Shown here piece by piece: positions 1 through 9,754 of a DNA stretch of 64,000 nt. Location: the NCBI GenBank assembly GCA_946482005.1, contig CAMLPV010000012.1, positions 1 through 64,000 of the forward strand, in the 5' to 3' direction. Every line of letters begins with the position of its first letter. Position 1 is the stretch's first letter. Source of the DNA: an uncultured Gilliamella sp. GTDB lineage: Bacteria; Pseudomonadota; Gammaproteobacteria; Enterobacterales; Orbaceae. The notes under the pieces are model-generated. The model was not told the DNA's origin. It did not search any database and saw only the letters and a list, made by a program, of their open reading frames with translations. The position numbers were made by a program, and so were the translations under genes.

Positions 1-90
1 AATTAAACGATTTCAGTGTTTAACTGGCTACATTAATACGTTTCATATCGGTCATATAGCTACGTAATTTGCGACCTAATTTTTCGATCA
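1..90 (-). pseudogene. Remnant of a second ilvC 3' end
   Basis: Bases 1-90 closely match bases 241-330, the last codons and stop of the intact ilvC, in the same orientation. Read on the minus strand, the fragment encodes about 22 C-terminal IlvC residues ending KRINVAS, then a TAA at 20-22. It differs from the intact copy at several bases (for example Leu instead of Ile before GRKLRSYM), so it is an older duplicate. Homology stops near base 90, where unrelated AT-rich DNA begins. The window edge hides whether the similarity continues below base 1. It could be a leftover of a tandem duplication or of a recombination at this site. Confidence 0.75.
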
Positions 91-158
91 GTTAATCCTA
101 GATCGTTTATTACAATTCTATGAAAGCGAAATATCGATTTTTTCAATCTTATTTTTTT

Positions 159-194
159 ACTGAAACGTAGGTATGACCTGAAACTTTTTTACAA
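159..194 (+). repeat. Copy A of a dispersed 36-bp element
   Basis: One of four copies of an ungapped 36-bp motif in this window. It has two heptamers CTGAAAC (160-166 and 178-184), 11 bp apart, followed by a T-run ending ACAA. It matches copy D (23825-23860, minus strand) at 29 of 36 bases and copy B (31861-31896) at 29 of 36. It lies between the ilvC remnant and the ilvC terminator. Function is unknown. Confidence 0.7.
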
Positions 195-207
195 AATTAA
201 AATATAA

Positions 208-229
208 AAAGGTGCCATTTGGCACCTTT
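208..229 (-). terminator. Rho-independent terminator of ilvC
   Basis: A perfect inverted repeat, AAAGGTGCCA / TGGCACCTTT with a 2-base loop, sits just past the ilvC stop. On the minus strand it is followed by a T-rich tail. Confidence 0.85.
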
Positions 230-259
230 GATTTAATCAAAATTAAACGATTTCAGTGT

Positions 260-1738
260 TTAACTGGCTACATTAATACGTTTCATATCGGTCATGTAAC
301 TACGTAATTTGCGACCTATTTTTTCAATTGGATGATTACGGATTTCTTCATTTACATCACGTAATTGCGCATTATCAACACTGCCTTCAGGAATTGCTTT
401 GCCAAGATCACCAGCTTGTAACATTGGCATAAATTTTTCTCTTAATAGTGGTACAGCTGCATTAGCAAATAGATAATTACCATATTCAGCTGTGTCAGAA
501 ATTACCACATTCATTTCATATAAACGTTTACGAGCAATAGTGTTAGCAATAAGTGGTAATTCGTGTAATGATTCATAGTAAGCTGATTCAGGTAAGATTC
601 CTGATTCAAGCATGGTTTCAAAGGCAAGTTCAACACCCGCTTTAACCATCGCCACCATCACCACACCTTGATCAAAGTATGCTTGTTCGTCAATTTTGCC
701 TTGATATTCTGCAGCTTTTTCAAATGCTGTTTCACCTGTTTCTTTACGCCATTTTAATAAGTTAGCATCATCATTTGCCCAGTCTTTCATCATCGTTGAA
801 GAAAATTCACCTGAAATGATGTCATCCATATGTTTACGATAAAGATCAGTCATGATCACTTTTAACTCTTTCGCTAAAGCATTAGCGCGTAATTTAGCTG
901 GGTTTGATAAACGATCCATCATTAAAGTTATACCACCTTGTTTTAATGCTTCAGTGATAGTTTCCCAACCAAATTGTAATAATTTACAGGCATATGCAGG
1001 ATCTACACCATCAGCAACAAGTTTATCAAAACAAAGTAGTGAACCCGTTTGTAACATACCGCAAAGAATGGTTTGTTCGCCCATTAGATCGGATTTAACT
1101 TCGGCAACAAATGATGATTGTAAAACACCGGCACGATGTCCGCCCGTCGCAGCTGCCCAAGCTTTAGCAATTGCTAGACCTTCACCTTTTGGATCATTTT
1201 CTGGGTGAACAGCAATCAGTGTCGGAACACCAAAACCACGTTTATATTCTTCACGCACTTCGGTACCTGGACATTTTGGTGCGACCATCACAACAGTGAT
1301 ATCTGAACGGATCTTTTCGCCCACTTCAACAATGTTAAACCCATGAGAATAACCCAGTGCCGCACCTTGTTTCATTAGTGGTTGTACAGCTTCAACAACC
1401 GCTGAGTGTTGTTTGTCTGGAGTTAAATTAATGACAAGATCCGCAGTAGGGATAAGTTCTTCATACGTACCAACTTTAAAACCATTTTCAGTTGCTTTTT
1501 TCCATGATGCACGTTTTTCAGCAATAGCCTCTTTACGTAGTGCGTAAGAGATATCCAATCCTGAATCACGCATATTAAGACCTTGATTAAGACCTTGCGC
1601 ACCACAACCTACAATCACAATTTTTTTACCTTTTAAAAAATTCGCTTCTGAAGCAAATTCATCACGAGCCATAAAACGGCATTGACCTAATTGTTCTAAT
1701 TTTTCACGTAAATTTAGAGTATTAAAATAATTTGACAT
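260..1738 (-). CDS. ilvC: Ketol-acid reductoisomerase (NADP+), class II
   Basis: Second step of isoleucine and valine synthesis: isomerises and reduces acetolactate or acetohydroxybutyrate to the dihydroxy acid, using NADPH and Mg2+, in the cytoplasm. The product is 492 residues, the length of the long class II enzymes (E. coli 491), with a duplicated C-terminal domain. The nucleotide-binding GCGAQG is at residues 44-49 and the protein starts [12 protein letters not shown] like E. coli IlvC. The start at 1738 is chosen over upstream in-frame starts because GGAG lies 6 bases before it. It is monocistronic, ends in a strong terminator, and is transcribed away from yhdT across a palindromic operator. 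No ilvY regulator gene is adjacent, unlike E. coli. Confidence 0.97.
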   Translation of the reverse strand: MSNYFNTLNLREKLEQLGQCRFMARDEFASEANFLKGKKIVIVGCGAQGLNQGLNMRDSGLDISYALRKEAIAEKRASWKKATENGFKVGTYEELIPTADLVINLTPDKQHSAVVEAVQPLMKQGAALGYSHGFNIVEVGEKIRSDITVVMVAPKCPGTEVREEYKRGFGVPTLIAVHPENDPKGEGLAIAKAWAAATGGHRAGVLQSSFVAEVKSDLMGEQTILCGMLQTGSLLCFDKLVADGVDPAYACKLLQFGWETITEALKQGGITLMMDRLSNPAKLRANALAKELKVIMTDLYRKHMDDIISGEFSSTMMKDWANDDANLLKWRKETGETAFEKAAEYQGKIDEQAYFDQGVVMVAMVKAGVELAFETMLESGILPESAYYESLHELPLIANTIARKRLYEMNVVISDTAEYGNYLFANAAVPLLREKFMPMLQAGDLGKAIPEGSVDNAQLRDVNEEIRNHPIEKIGRKLRSYMTDMKRINVAS

Positions 1739-1830
1739 CATTCTCTCCATGAGTTCAATTGTTTATTTTCGAATCATGAAACATGATATAGTAGTTTTAT
1801 TGTTGCGAAAATTGATATATTTACAATATT

Positions 1831-1851
1831 ATATTGCATAAATTGCAATAT
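1831..1851. promoter_or_regulatory. Palindromic operator between ilvC and yhdT
   Basis: A perfect 8-5-8 inverted repeat, ATATTGCA-N5-TGCAATAT, about 93 bases upstream of the ilvC start. LysR-type regulators such as IlvY bind dyads of this kind upstream of ilvC. That IlvY or a relative binds here is inferred from position; no ilvY is adjacent. Confidence 0.5.
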
Positions 1852-1912
1852 GCTTGCTAAGTTAAACACTTTCTTTTACTCTAAGCCACTTTCAATTCAT
1901 CTATGAATCATT

Positions 1913-2149
1913 ATGGATCCACGTTACCAGCAAGCAAATAAAGAAGCTAAACTATCACTGATGTTGACCATTATCTACCTAATTGGGTGGATTATTTGTG
2001 CTTATTTTGTCGGGGATAGCATTGGCTTTTTAGGATTTCCTTTGTGGTTTGAGCTATCTTGCATAATGATCCCATTAGGTTTTATTTTATTGTGTTGGAT
2101 CATTGTAAAATTTCAATTCAAAAACATCTCATTAGAGCAAACTAAGTGA
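1913..2149 (+). CDS. yhdT: YhdT-family small inner-membrane protein
   Basis: A 78-residue protein with two hydrophobic segments (about residues 17-37 and 46-66). It resembles E. coli YhdT from end to end, including the MDxRxxxAxKEA opening and the GFPxWFE stretch between the helices. As in enterics it directly precedes panF (7 bases between), so the two are probably cotranscribed. The family has no established biochemical function; the fixed pairing suggests an accessory role to pantothenate uptake. The Shine-Dalgarno sequence is weak. Confidence 0.85.
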   Translation: MDPRYQQANKEAKLSLMLTIIYLIGWIICAYFVGDSIGFLGFPLWFELSCIMIPLGFILLCWIIVKFQFKNISLEQTK

Positions 2150-2156
2150 TTAAAAA

Positions 2157-3608
2157 ATGCATTTAGATATTATTTTACCTCTGGTTATTTATCTTATTTT
2201 TGTGTTTGCATTATCAATTTATGCTTATGCAAAACGTAAAAAAGTTAATCAATTTACCGATTATTTTATTGGTAATCGAACCATGGGCGGTTTTTTACTC
2301 GCTATGACCTTAGCGGCCACTTATATTAGTGCAAGTTCGTTTATCGGTGGTCCGGGTGCGGCTTATAAATATGGACTGGGTTGGGTATTGTTGTCGATGA
2401 TTCAAGTGCCTACCGTCTTACTTTCTTTAGGAATTTTGGGTAAAAAATTTGCTATTTTGGCGCGTAAATATAATGCGATAACGTTAAGTGATATGCTTTA
2501 TGCTCACTATAAAAGCAAAATTATCGTTTGGTTTGCCAGTATCGCCTTAGTGATTGCTTTTGTTGGCGCTATGACAGTTCAGTTTGTTGGTGGTGCTCGT
2601 TTGTTGGAATCGTCAGTTGGCATTCCATATGACATTGGGTTACTAATTTTTGGCGTTGGCACCGTTATCTATACCGCATTTGGAGGCTTTAGAGCAAGCA
2701 TTTTAAACGATGCTTTTCAAGGTTTAGTAATGATTATTGGTGCAATTTTGCTATTAACTGCTATTATTTATGCCGGTGGCGGAATATCAGCGATTATTCA
2801 TCGTTTAAATGAAATTAATCCAGCACTTTTAACACCACAAGGTCCAGATAATTTTATGGACTTTCCTTTTATGACTTCTTTTTGGATATTAGTCTGTTTT
2901 GGGGTGGTTGGGTTACCGCACACTGCCGTGCGTTGTATGGCATATAAAGATAGTAAAGCCGTGCATCAAGGCATCATTATTGGTACGATTGTCGTTACCA
3001 TTATTATGTTAACTATGCATCTATCTGGCGCGCTTGGACGTGCTATTATTGATGATTTAACGATACCAGATCAAATCGTTCCAACACTCATTATTAATGT
3101 TATGCCGCCATTAGCTGCTGGTATCTTTTTAGCTGCACCATTGGCTGCAATTATGTCTACAATTAATGCTCAATTATTACAGGTTTCATCTGTATTAATA
3201 AAAGATCTGTTTTTAAGTATAAAACCTGATACTAATTATAGTGATAAACTGTTAACCCGCGCGTCGATCATCATTACCATTATTTTTGGTGGTTTGCTTA
3301 TTTTAGCGGCTTGGAATCCTCCTGATATGATTATCTGGTTAAATTTACTGGCTTTTGGTGGACTTGAAGCTGTATTTTTATGGCCATTGGTATTAGGTCT
3401 ATATTGGAAAAATGCCAATGCAACGGGGGCATTATGCTCAATGTTTGCTGGGGCTATTAGCTATACTCTATTAGCTGCTTATAATATTAAAATTTACTCT
3501 TTCCATCCAATTGTTCCTTCACTGATTATTGGATTATTTGTTTTTATAATTGCCAACATGTTTGGCAACTCGGGAAAAAATTATGCCTTGGATTCAACTC
3601 AGAATTAA
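2157..3608 (+). CDS. panF: Sodium/pantothenate symporter
   Basis: Na+-coupled importer of pantothenate (vitamin B5) of the solute:sodium symporter family, in the inner membrane. The 483 residues match E. coli PanF in length and almost throughout, including [20 protein letters not shown] near residues 55-75, GLPHTAVRC near 255 and [17 protein letters not shown] near 325, with about 13 membrane segments. It follows yhdT by 7 bases. Its last 26 bases overlap the start of prmA, so translation of the two may be coupled. Confidence 0.96.
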   Translation: MHLDIILPLVIYLIFVFALSIYAYAKRKKVNQFTDYFIGNRTMGGFLLAMTLAATYISASSFIGGPGAAYKYGLGWVLLSMIQVPTVLLSLGILGKKFAILARKYNAITLSDMLYAHYKSKIIVWFASIALVIAFVGAMTVQFVGGARLLESSVGIPYDIGLLIFGVGTVIYTAFGGFRASILNDAFQGLVMIIGAILLLTAIIYAGGGISAIIHRLNEINPALLTPQGPDNFMDFPFMTSFWILVCFGVVGLPHTAVRCMAYKDSKAVHQGIIIGTIVVTIIMLTMHLSGALGRAIIDDLTIPDQIVPTLIINVMPPLAAGIFLAAPLAAIMSTINAQLLQVSSVLIKDLFLSIKPDTNYSDKLLTRASIIITIIFGGLLILAAWNPPDMIIWLNLLAFGGLEAVFLWPLVLGLYWKNANATGALCSMFAGAISYTLLAAYNIKIYSFHPIVPSLIIGLFVFIIANMFGNSGKNYALDSTQN

Positions 3609-4449
3609 TACAACTAGCGAATTTGCAGAAGAAATTAGCGAGCAATTAGAACAATCTGGTGCGGTATCAGTTACATTTCAAGATACCTATGATACCCCTG
3701 TTTTTGAGCCCTTACCTGGCGAAACAAAGCTTTGGGGCAATACGGATGTTGTGGGCCTTTATGATGCTCAAACCAATACAGATGAGTTAAAAGCAATATT
3801 AAATCTTGAGCAATATTCTTATAAAATTGAACAATTGGAAGACAAAGATTGGGAACGAGAATGGATGGATAACTTTCATCCTATGCAGTTTGGTCAGCGA
3901 CTTTGGATTTGCCCAAGTTGGCGTGATGTTCCTGATCCCAATGCAGTCAACGTCATGTTAGATCCTGGTTTAGCATTTGGTACTGGTACGCATCCGACTA
4001 CTGCCTTATGCTTAACTTGGCTCGAAAGCTTAGATCTGAAAAATAAATTAGTTATCGATTATGGTTGTGGTTCTGGCATATTAGCTATTGCAGCATTAAA
4101 ATTAGGCGCAAAACGCGTTATTGGTATCGATATCGATCCTCAAGCAATTCAAGCTAGTAATGACAATGCACAACGTAATGGTGTCGATGACAAGTTAGAA
4201 CTTTATTTAGCTAAAGATATTCCTGATAATTTACAAGCAGATGTAGTTGTTGCAAATATCCTAGCTGGTCCTTTAAAAGAGCTTGAGCCACAAATAAATA
4301 AACTTGTGAAATCCCACGGTGAACTGGGCTTATCTGGTATTTTGGCTACCCAATCATCAAGTGTTTGTAGTGCTTATCAAACACATTTTGATTTAGATCC
4401 TGTCGTTGAACAAGACGAATGGTGCCGTATTACTGGTAAAAAAAAGTAA
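3583..4449 (+). CDS. prmA: Ribosomal protein L11 methyltransferase
   Basis: SAM-dependent enzyme that trimethylates ribosomal protein L11. The protein has 288 residues. The N-terminal substrate-recognition domain begins [11 protein letters not shown], as in E. coli. The catalytic Rossmann domain carries [18 protein letters not shown] (SAM-binding motif I) near residues 160-178 and the [10 protein letters not shown] motif near 225. An upstream in-frame ATG at 3550 lies inside panF and would add 11 residues with no counterpart in E. coli. The start at 3583 follows a GGGA and overlaps panF by 26 bases. Confidence 0.96.
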   Translation: MPWIQLRINTTSEFAEEISEQLEQSGAVSVTFQDTYDTPVFEPLPGETKLWGNTDVVGLYDAQTNTDELKAILNLEQYSYKIEQLEDKDWEREWMDNFHPMQFGQRLWICPSWRDVPDPNAVNVMLDPGLAFGTGTHPTTALCLTWLESLDLKNKLVIDYGCGSGILAIAALKLGAKRVIGIDIDPQAIQASNDNAQRNGVDDKLELYLAKDIPDNLQADVVVANILAGPLKELEPQINKLVKSHGELGLSGILATQSSSVCSAYQTHFDLDPVVEQDEWCRITGKKK

Positions 4450-4485
4450 AAAATTAACATTACCCCCTTTTAAGTTTGAGAAAAA

Positions 4486-5493
4486 ATGCGTAATATAGCC
4501 GCCCTTAATTTGCTAAAAATTGGTGAAATTAAATTAAAAAATAATTTAATTGCTGCACCAATGGCTGGAATCAGCGATAAACCATTTCGTAAATTATGTT
4601 ATCGTTATGGTGCAGGAATGACAGTCTCAGAAATGTTTTTAGCAAATTCAGATGTTTGGCATACTGATAAATCTGCATTGAGAATGATCTCAAATGATGA
4701 TGTTGGTATTCGGGCAGTGCAAATTGTTGGGTCTGATCCTGATGAGATGGCAAAAGCTGCAGAATTTAATGTCAAACATGGCGCTCAATTGATTGATATC
4801 AATATGGGGTGTCCAGCTAAAAAAATTAATAAAAAGTTAGCTGGCTCTGCATTAATGCAGTATCCAGAACTAATAAAAAAAATTTTGCAAAGAGTTGTCG
4901 GTGCAGTTGATGTACCGGTAACATTAAAAACGCGGACTGGATGGAATAAAGATAATAGAAATTGCATAGAGATAGCACAAATAGCTCAAGATTGTGGCAT
5001 AAAGGCTATTACTATTCATGGACGCACCCGTGCTTGCTTATTCAATGGCGTAGCAGAATATGAGTCAATAAAGGCAGTAAAGGAAAAGGTTACGATTCCG
5101 GTTATTGCTAATGGTGATATTCGCACACCTGAACAAGCAAAAGAAGTTTTTCAATATACGCAAGCTGATGCTATAATGATCGGCCGAGCGGCACAGGGTC
5201 GGCCTTGGATATTTGAAGAAATTGCATTCTATCTATCACATGGACAGTTAAAAAAAAGTAAAAGTATTGATGAAGTGGAGCAAGTGGTTTTATCGCACCT
5301 TGATGAACTTTATCAACTTTACGGAGAATATAAAGGATTAAGGATTGCCAGAAAGCATGTAAATTGGTATACCAAGGATTATGCTGATAGCGATCAATTC
5401 AGGCGCTTATTTAGTGTACTTAGCAACACAAGTGAGCAAGTTAAAACACTAATAGCATTTTTTAGTCAAATTAGAAACAACCAAAAGAGTTAA
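4486..5493 (+). CDS. dusB: tRNA-dihydrouridine synthase B
   Basis: FMN enzyme that reduces uridine to dihydrouridine in the tRNA D-loop. The 335-residue TIM-barrel protein has the [12 protein letters not shown] flavin motif near residues 24-35, the catalytic cysteine in NMGCPAKK (Cys109), KTRTGW near 148 and [11 protein letters not shown] near 230. It has about ten extra N-terminal residues compared with E. coli DusB, whose start corresponds to KIGEIKLKN; an internal start is possible but I see no better ribosome site. It lies 7 bases upstream of fis, the dusB-fis operon arrangement of enterics. Confidence 0.95.
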   Translation: MRNIAALNLLKIGEIKLKNNLIAAPMAGISDKPFRKLCYRYGAGMTVSEMFLANSDVWHTDKSALRMISNDDVGIRAVQIVGSDPDEMAKAAEFNVKHGAQLIDINMGCPAKKINKKLAGSALMQYPELIKKILQRVVGAVDVPVTLKTRTGWNKDNRNCIEIAQIAQDCGIKAITIHGRTRACLFNGVAEYESIKAVKEKVTIPVIANGDIRTPEQAKEVFQYTQADAIMIGRAAQGRPWIFEEIAFYLSHGQLKKSKSIDEVEQVVLSHLDELYQLYGEYKGLRIARKHVNWYTKDYADSDQFRRLFSVLSNTSEQVKTLIAFFSQIRNNQKS

Positions 5494-5500
5494 GAATACT

Positions 5501-5797
5501 ATGTCAGAACAACGCGTTACAGCTGCAGCACTTAAATTTACAACTGTAAATTCGCAGGACCAAATAACACAAAAGCCATTGCGAGATTCAGTTAAACAAG
5601 CTTTAAAAAACTATTTATCTCAATTAAATGGTGAAGATCCGACTGATCTATATGAATTAGTGTTAGCTGAAGTTGAACATCCATTCCTTGATATGGTTAT
5701 GCAATATACACGCGGTAATCAAACTCGCGCAGCAAACATGCTTGGTATCAACCGTGGTACGCTTCGCAAAAAATTAAAACAATATGGAATGAGTTAA
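5501..5797 (+). CDS. fis: Nucleoid-associated DNA-bending protein Fis
   Basis: Homodimeric nucleoid protein that activates rRNA promoters and assists site-specific recombination and replication initiation. It has 98 residues, the family's standard length. The C-terminal helix-turn-helix runs from about residue 72 to the end ([20 protein letters not shown]), nearly identical to E. coli Fis. It is cotranscribed with dusB and ends in a clear terminator. Confidence 0.97.
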   Translation: MSEQRVTAAALKFTTVNSQDQITQKPLRDSVKQALKNYLSQLNGEDPTDLYELVLAEVEHPFLDMVMQYTRGNQTRAANMLGINRGTLRKKLKQYGMS

Positions 5798-5831
5798 TTA
5801 TCCTATTTGATAAATTTACGATATTTTGAAA

Positions 5832-5856
5832 GCGCCTATTTATTAGGCGTTTTTTA
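5832..5856. terminator. Terminator after fis
   Basis: Hairpin CGCCTA-TTTAT-TAGGCG followed by six T on the plus strand. It separates fis from the convergent rbsR. Confidence 0.85.
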
Positions 5857-5901
5857 TAACAATAAAATAATTAAAAGTGAGTCACAACGTTTTTTGTTTT
5901 A

Positions 5902-6894
5902 CTAAGCGGATAAGCGTTTTATCAATATTGGCGTTAATGACCGTTTATGTAATGGTTCTTTAGGATTATGAAATCGATTTATTAACATCTCAACGGCTAA
6001 TTGACCCAGTTCTTTTTTGGGTTGATGAATAGTAGTTAAAGGTGGTGTCATATATTGTGCGATTTCAATATCATCATAACCAACAATTGCAATATCTTTT
6101 CCTGCTTCAAGTCCATTTTGGTAAAGTGCTTGATAAACACCTATAGCCATAGCATCATTAGAACAAAATACAGCTTGTGGAGGTTTAGCCAAACTTAATA
6201 AATATTGCATCGCAACAATACCTGATGCAAATCGAAAATCACCTTGCACTTCATAACCATTATGAATGATTAAATTAGCTTCATGCATTGCTTTACGATA
6301 ACCTTGCAGGCGCGATTGTGCTTGAGTATTATTTAAAGGCCCTGTAATACAAGCAATATCCTTGTAATTTTTTTCAATTAAATATTGAGTCGCTATAGTT
6401 GCACCATAAAAAGAATTATCCTGAATAATATCACACATACCCATTAATGGTGTCCAATCCATCATGACAATGGGCAATTTGGGATAACGTATAAAGATCT
6501 GTTGTGGGCTTGAATGGCTTTCGGTGCACATGATTAATAAGCCATCAACACGTTTTTGTAATAAATGCTCAATGTTATCAAGCATCCGTTTATGATCACC
6601 CTCTGTACTACATAAAATCAAGTTATAACCCAGCTCATAACAACTTCGTTCAACGCCTTGAACCACTTCTGAAAAAAAAGGATTATTACTCGTTGTAACT
6701 AACATACCTATAGTATAGGTTTTATTACTCTTTAAACTACGCGCTATTGCACAAGGTGTATAATTTAGCTGTTTAATCGCTAATTCAACTTTTTCACGTA
6801 CAGCAGGGCTAACATAACGATCGTTATTAATCACATGAGAAACAGTAGATGTAGAAACTTGTGCAAGATTTGCAACATCTTTCATCGTAGCCAA
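5902..6894 (-). CDS. rbsR: Ribose operon repressor, LacI family
   Basis: Transcriptional repressor of the ribose operon that releases DNA when ribose is bound. It has 330 residues, the same as E. coli RbsR. The N-terminal LacI helix-turn-helix begins [20 protein letters not shown], followed by the hinge and a periplasmic-binding-protein-like effector domain ([13 protein letters not shown] near 60 to [21 protein letters not shown] near 275). It is the last gene of rbsDACBKR, 15 bases after rbsK. Its likely target is the palindrome at 11754-11771. Confidence 0.95.
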   Translation of the reverse strand: MATMKDVANLAQVSTSTVSHVINNDRYVSPAVREKVELAIKQLNYTPCAIARSLKSNKTYTIGMLVTTSNNPFFSEVVQGVERSCYELGYNLILCSTEGDHKRMLDNIEHLLQKRVDGLLIMCTESHSSPQQIFIRYPKLPIVMMDWTPLMGMCDIIQDNSFYGATIATQYLIEKNYKDIACITGPLNNTQAQSRLQGYRKAMHEANLIIHNGYEVQGDFRFASGIVAMQYLLSLAKPPQAVFCSNDAMAIGVYQALYQNGLEAGKDIAIVGYDDIEIAQYMTPPLTTIHQPKKELGQLAVEMLINRFHNPKEPLHKRSLTPILIKRLSA

Positions 6895-6909
6895 TGGTTA
6901 GATCTCTTT

Positions 6910-7839
6910 TTACTGATTATGTAATTGAATAAAATTGTCAACCTCTATGCGCGTTGGTACTGATGTTTGTGCTCCAGCTTTAGTTACTGACAGAGCCCCT
7001 GCGGCATGTGCATATTTGATAGCTTGGCTAAGCGATTTGCCTTCTAATAATGCTGTGACTAACATGCCATTAAAAGTATCTCCAGCTCCAATAGTATCAA
7101 TGGCTTTTACTTTAAAACCATCGATAAGTTCCCCTTTGCCTGAATCACTTACCCACGCACCTTTACTACCTAACGTAATTATGACAATTTTTATTCCTTT
7201 ATTATGCAAAATAGCCGATGCAGTTTGGGCATCTTGTTCAGTAACAATTTTTATACCGGTTAAATGTTCAGCTTCGGTTTCATTTGGGGTAATAATATCA
7301 ATATGATTAAGCAAATCATCAGATAACTTCTGCGCAGGTGCAGGATTTAAAATCACTTGAGTATTATGTCGTTTGGCTAATTTAGCTGCTTGCTCTACGG
7401 TTGCTAAAGGTGTTTCAAGCTGCATTAGAATTGCATCGGCCTGTATAATATCATTTTCAAATTCACGTAAATAATCAGGTGTAACTGCAGCATTGGCACC
7501 TGCATAAATGGCAATTTGATTCTCACCTTGAGCATTAACTAAAATGAGTGCGACACCTGTATTTTCGTTTTTGATTGTTGCAACTGAATGGGTATCAATA
7601 TGATCACTTTTTAATTGCTGATTTATTTTTTTCCCTAATTCATCATCACCAACTGCAGCAATGAATTGTATATTGGCACCTAAACGACCTGCAGCTACAG
7701 CTTGGTTGGCACCTTTACCTCCAAATGAAATTTGGTAATCTCTGCCTGCTAATGTTTCACCTGGTTTTGGAAATTCATTAACATTTAAAATATGATCGAC
7801 ATTAACACTGCCCAGTACAATTAGTTTTTTACCACTCAT
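6910..7839 (-). CDS. rbsK: Ribokinase
   Basis: ATP-dependent kinase making ribose-5-phosphate from ribose (PfkB family). It has 309 residues, equal to E. coli RbsK. The start at 7839 (MSGKKLIVLG) follows GGAG by 8 bases; a longer in-frame start at 7875 would run back into the intercistronic hairpin and has no family support. The substrate motif GGKGANQAVAAGRLG lies near residues 42-56 and the catalytic-base motif TIGAGDTFNG near 250. It follows rbsB after a 54-base gap with a strong hairpin. Confidence 0.96.
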   Translation of the reverse strand: MSGKKLIVLGSVNVDHILNVNEFPKPGETLAGRDYQISFGGKGANQAVAAGRLGANIQFIAAVGDDELGKKINQQLKSDHIDTHSVATIKNENTGVALILVNAQGENQIAIYAGANAAVTPDYLREFENDIIQADAILMQLETPLATVEQAAKLAKRHNTQVILNPAPAQKLSDDLLNHIDIITPNETEAEHLTGIKIVTEQDAQTASAILHNKGIKIVIITLGSKGAWVSDSGKGELIDGFKVKAIDTIGAGDTFNGMLVTALLEGKSLSQAIKYAHAAGALSVTKAGAQTSVPTRIEVDNFIQLHNQ

Positions 7840-7867
7840 GTAATTCGCTCCAAATTTTACCGCGATA

Positions 7868-7885
7868 GGACGCAATAATGCGTCC
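7868..7885 (-). terminator. Intercistronic hairpin between rbsB and rbsK
   Basis: A perfect 7-bp stem, GGACGCA-ATAA-TGCGTCC, directly after the rbsB stop, without a T-run. Hairpins behind binding-protein genes commonly protect the upstream message and raise its level over downstream genes; that role here is inferred. Confidence 0.6.
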
Positions 7886-7893
7886 TTAACTCT

Positions 7894-8781
7894 TTATTTA
7901 GTAATTAATTTTAATTCTACAGGAACTTTTTGCTCAACTTTCTCACCTTTTATCACTTTATCAGCGATCTCAATACCCATTGAACCTATCTTTTCTGGTT
8001 GTTGTGCAACTGTTGCTGCCATTTTACCTCGTTCTACGGATTTAACCCCATCTTGTGTGCCATCAAATCCAACTACTAAAATATCATTACGCCCAGCAGT
8101 TTGAATTGCACGTACCGCACCTAATGCCATTTCATCATTTTCGGCAAATACAGCTTGTAAGGTTGGGTAAGCTGTAAGTAAATTTTGCATGACATTCATA
8201 CCGTTGGCACGATCAAAGTCAGCAGGTTGCGCAGTTAAAATAATCAATTTATTCACTTGTGCGGATTGAACAAATCCCTCACCACGTTCACGTGATGCGG
8301 ATGTACCAACAATGCCTTGTAGTTGAATTATTTTTGCATCAGCGCCCAGTTTTTCAAAAATAAAATCTCCTGCCATTTTACCTCCAGCAACATTATCGGA
8401 TGCGATATGGCTGATAACCTCACCTTTACCGGCTGCTCTATCAAGAGTAATTACTGGGATTCCTGCTTTATTGGCAGCCAGAACGGCATTGCCGACTGCA
8501 TCTGAATCAGTTGGATTAATTAAAATGACTTTAGCACCTTTTACGATAGTATCTTCAACATTCGCCAGCTCTTTTGCTGGATTATTTTGCGAATCGAGTA
8601 CCACTAAGTCATAACCTAATTCATTAGCCTTTTGTACCGCACCTTCTTTAAGTGTCACAAAAAAAGGATTATTCAGTGTTGAAACAACTAAGGCAAGATT
8701 GTCTTTCGCTGAAGCTTGAAAACTAACGGTTAGACTTAAAGTTACAATTGTAACTGCAGTAATAATTTTTTTAAATTTCAT
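7894..8781 (-). CDS. rbsB: D-ribose-binding periplasmic protein
   Basis: Captures ribose in the periplasm and delivers it to RbsAC. It has 295 residues (E. coli 296). The signal peptide [20 protein letters not shown] ends with cleavage after QASA, then mature [16 protein letters not shown]. The start at 8781 is preceded by GGAGAGG; the upstream in-frame extension to 8826 overlaps rbsC and gives no signal peptide. The type 1 periplasmic-binding fold continues to the end. It follows rbsC by 22 bases. Confidence 0.96.
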   Translation of the reverse strand: MKFKKIITAVTIVTLSLTVSFQASAKDNLALVVSTLNNPFFVTLKEGAVQKANELGYDLVVLDSQNNPAKELANVEDTIVKGAKVILINPTDSDAVGNAVLAANKAGIPVITLDRAAGKGEVISHIASDNVAGGKMAGDFIFEKLGADAKIIQLQGIVGTSASRERGEGFVQSAQVNKLIILTAQPADFDRANGMNVMQNLLTAYPTLQAVFAENDEMALGAVRAIQTAGRNDILVVGFDGTQDGVKSVERGKMAATVAQQPEKIGSMGIEIADKVIKGEKVEQKVPVELKLITK

Positions 8782-8803
8782 AACCCTCTCCAAAAATAAG
8801 CAA

Positions 8804-9754
8804 CTATTTATTGGTTTTTTTATCAACTAACACAGCTAATAAGATAACCACCCCTTTTACGATCATTTGATAATAAGCATCTACCCCTAACATATTGAGA
8901 CCATTATTTAAAAAACCTAATATTAATGCACCAATTAATGTACCTATAATTTTACCTTTACCGCCTGACATGCTCGTGCCACCAAGAACAACTGCTGCAA
9001 TCGCATCCATTTCATAACCAGTACCAGCAGTAGGCTGTGCCGATGATAGTCTTGCAACTTCAATGGTACTAGCTAATGCGCAAAGTAATCCACTAAGTGC
9101 ATAAACCGTAATTTTGACTCGATCAACATTAATCCCTGAGAGTTTTGTGGCAGCTTCATTACCACCTAAAGCATAAATATAACGACCTAAACGGGTATAT
9201 TTTAATAAGTACCATGCAGCAATAAATACCATCGCCATGATGATAATTGGCACAGGAATCGCAAAAACCCGACCAAAAGCAAACCACTCGAAAAGTTCTG
9301 AATTATCATTCATGCCCGTCGATATTGGGCTACCTTTTGTATAAACCTGTGTTACTCCACGTAAAATGAGCATCATAACCAGCGTAGCAATAAATGCTTG
9401 TATTTTACCTTTTGCAATGATCAGACCAGAAAAAGCACCTAATAACGATCCTAATGCTAAGGATACGGCTATCGCAATAAAGGGGGAGATATCTGAACCA
9501 ACTAAAGAAGCCGTGATAGCACCAGCTAAAGCAAAGGTAGAACCTACTGTAAGATCAATACCGGAAGTTAAAATTACTAAAGTCATACCTACCGCAATGA
9601 TCGCGTTAATGGATGTTTGCTGTAAAATATTGAAAAAGTTATTTAAAGTGAAAAAGTTATCACTTAAACATGAAACAATTGCAATTAAAATAAGTAATGT
9701 TACTAATGATTTTTGCTCAATTAAAAAATTCTTGAACGTTTTATTTTGCAACAT
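8804..9754 (-). CDS. rbsC: Ribose ABC transporter permease
   Basis: Inner-membrane permease of the ribose ABC importer. It has 316 residues with about 8-10 hydrophobic segments and conserved stretches [11 protein letters not shown] near residue 70, [16 protein letters not shown] near 240 and [19 protein letters not shown] near 265. The start at 9754 (MLQNKTFKN) has AGGAG upstream; a longer frame to 9814 lies inside rbsA and is not supported. It overlaps the end of rbsA by 14 bases. Confidence 0.95.
   Translation of the reverse strand: MLQNKTFKNFLIEQKSLVTLLILIAIVSCLSDNFFTLNNFFNILQQTSINAIIAVGMTLVILTSGIDLTVGSTFALAGAITASLVGSDISPFIAIAVSLALGSLLGAFSGLIIAKGKIQAFIATLVMMLILRGVTQVYTKGSPISTGMNDNSELFEWFAFGRVFAIPVPIIIMAMVFIAAWYLLKYTRLGRYIYALGGNEAATKLSGINVDRVKITVYALSGLLCALASTIEVARLSSAQPTAGTGYEMDAIAAVVLGGTSMSGGKGKIIGTLIGALILGFLNNGLNMLGVDAYYQMIVKGVVILLAVLVDKKTNK

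Noticed and set aside
1-330. Duplicate ilvC tail as an assembly artefact
   Set aside because: The copies differ at several bases and the flanking DNA is unrelated, so it is a genuine diverged duplicate rather than the same sequence assembled twice. The window edge still limits certainty.
852-1208. 118-codon open frame on the plus strand across ilvC
   Set aside because: Lies entirely opposite ilvC, with no ribosome site and low-complexity composition.
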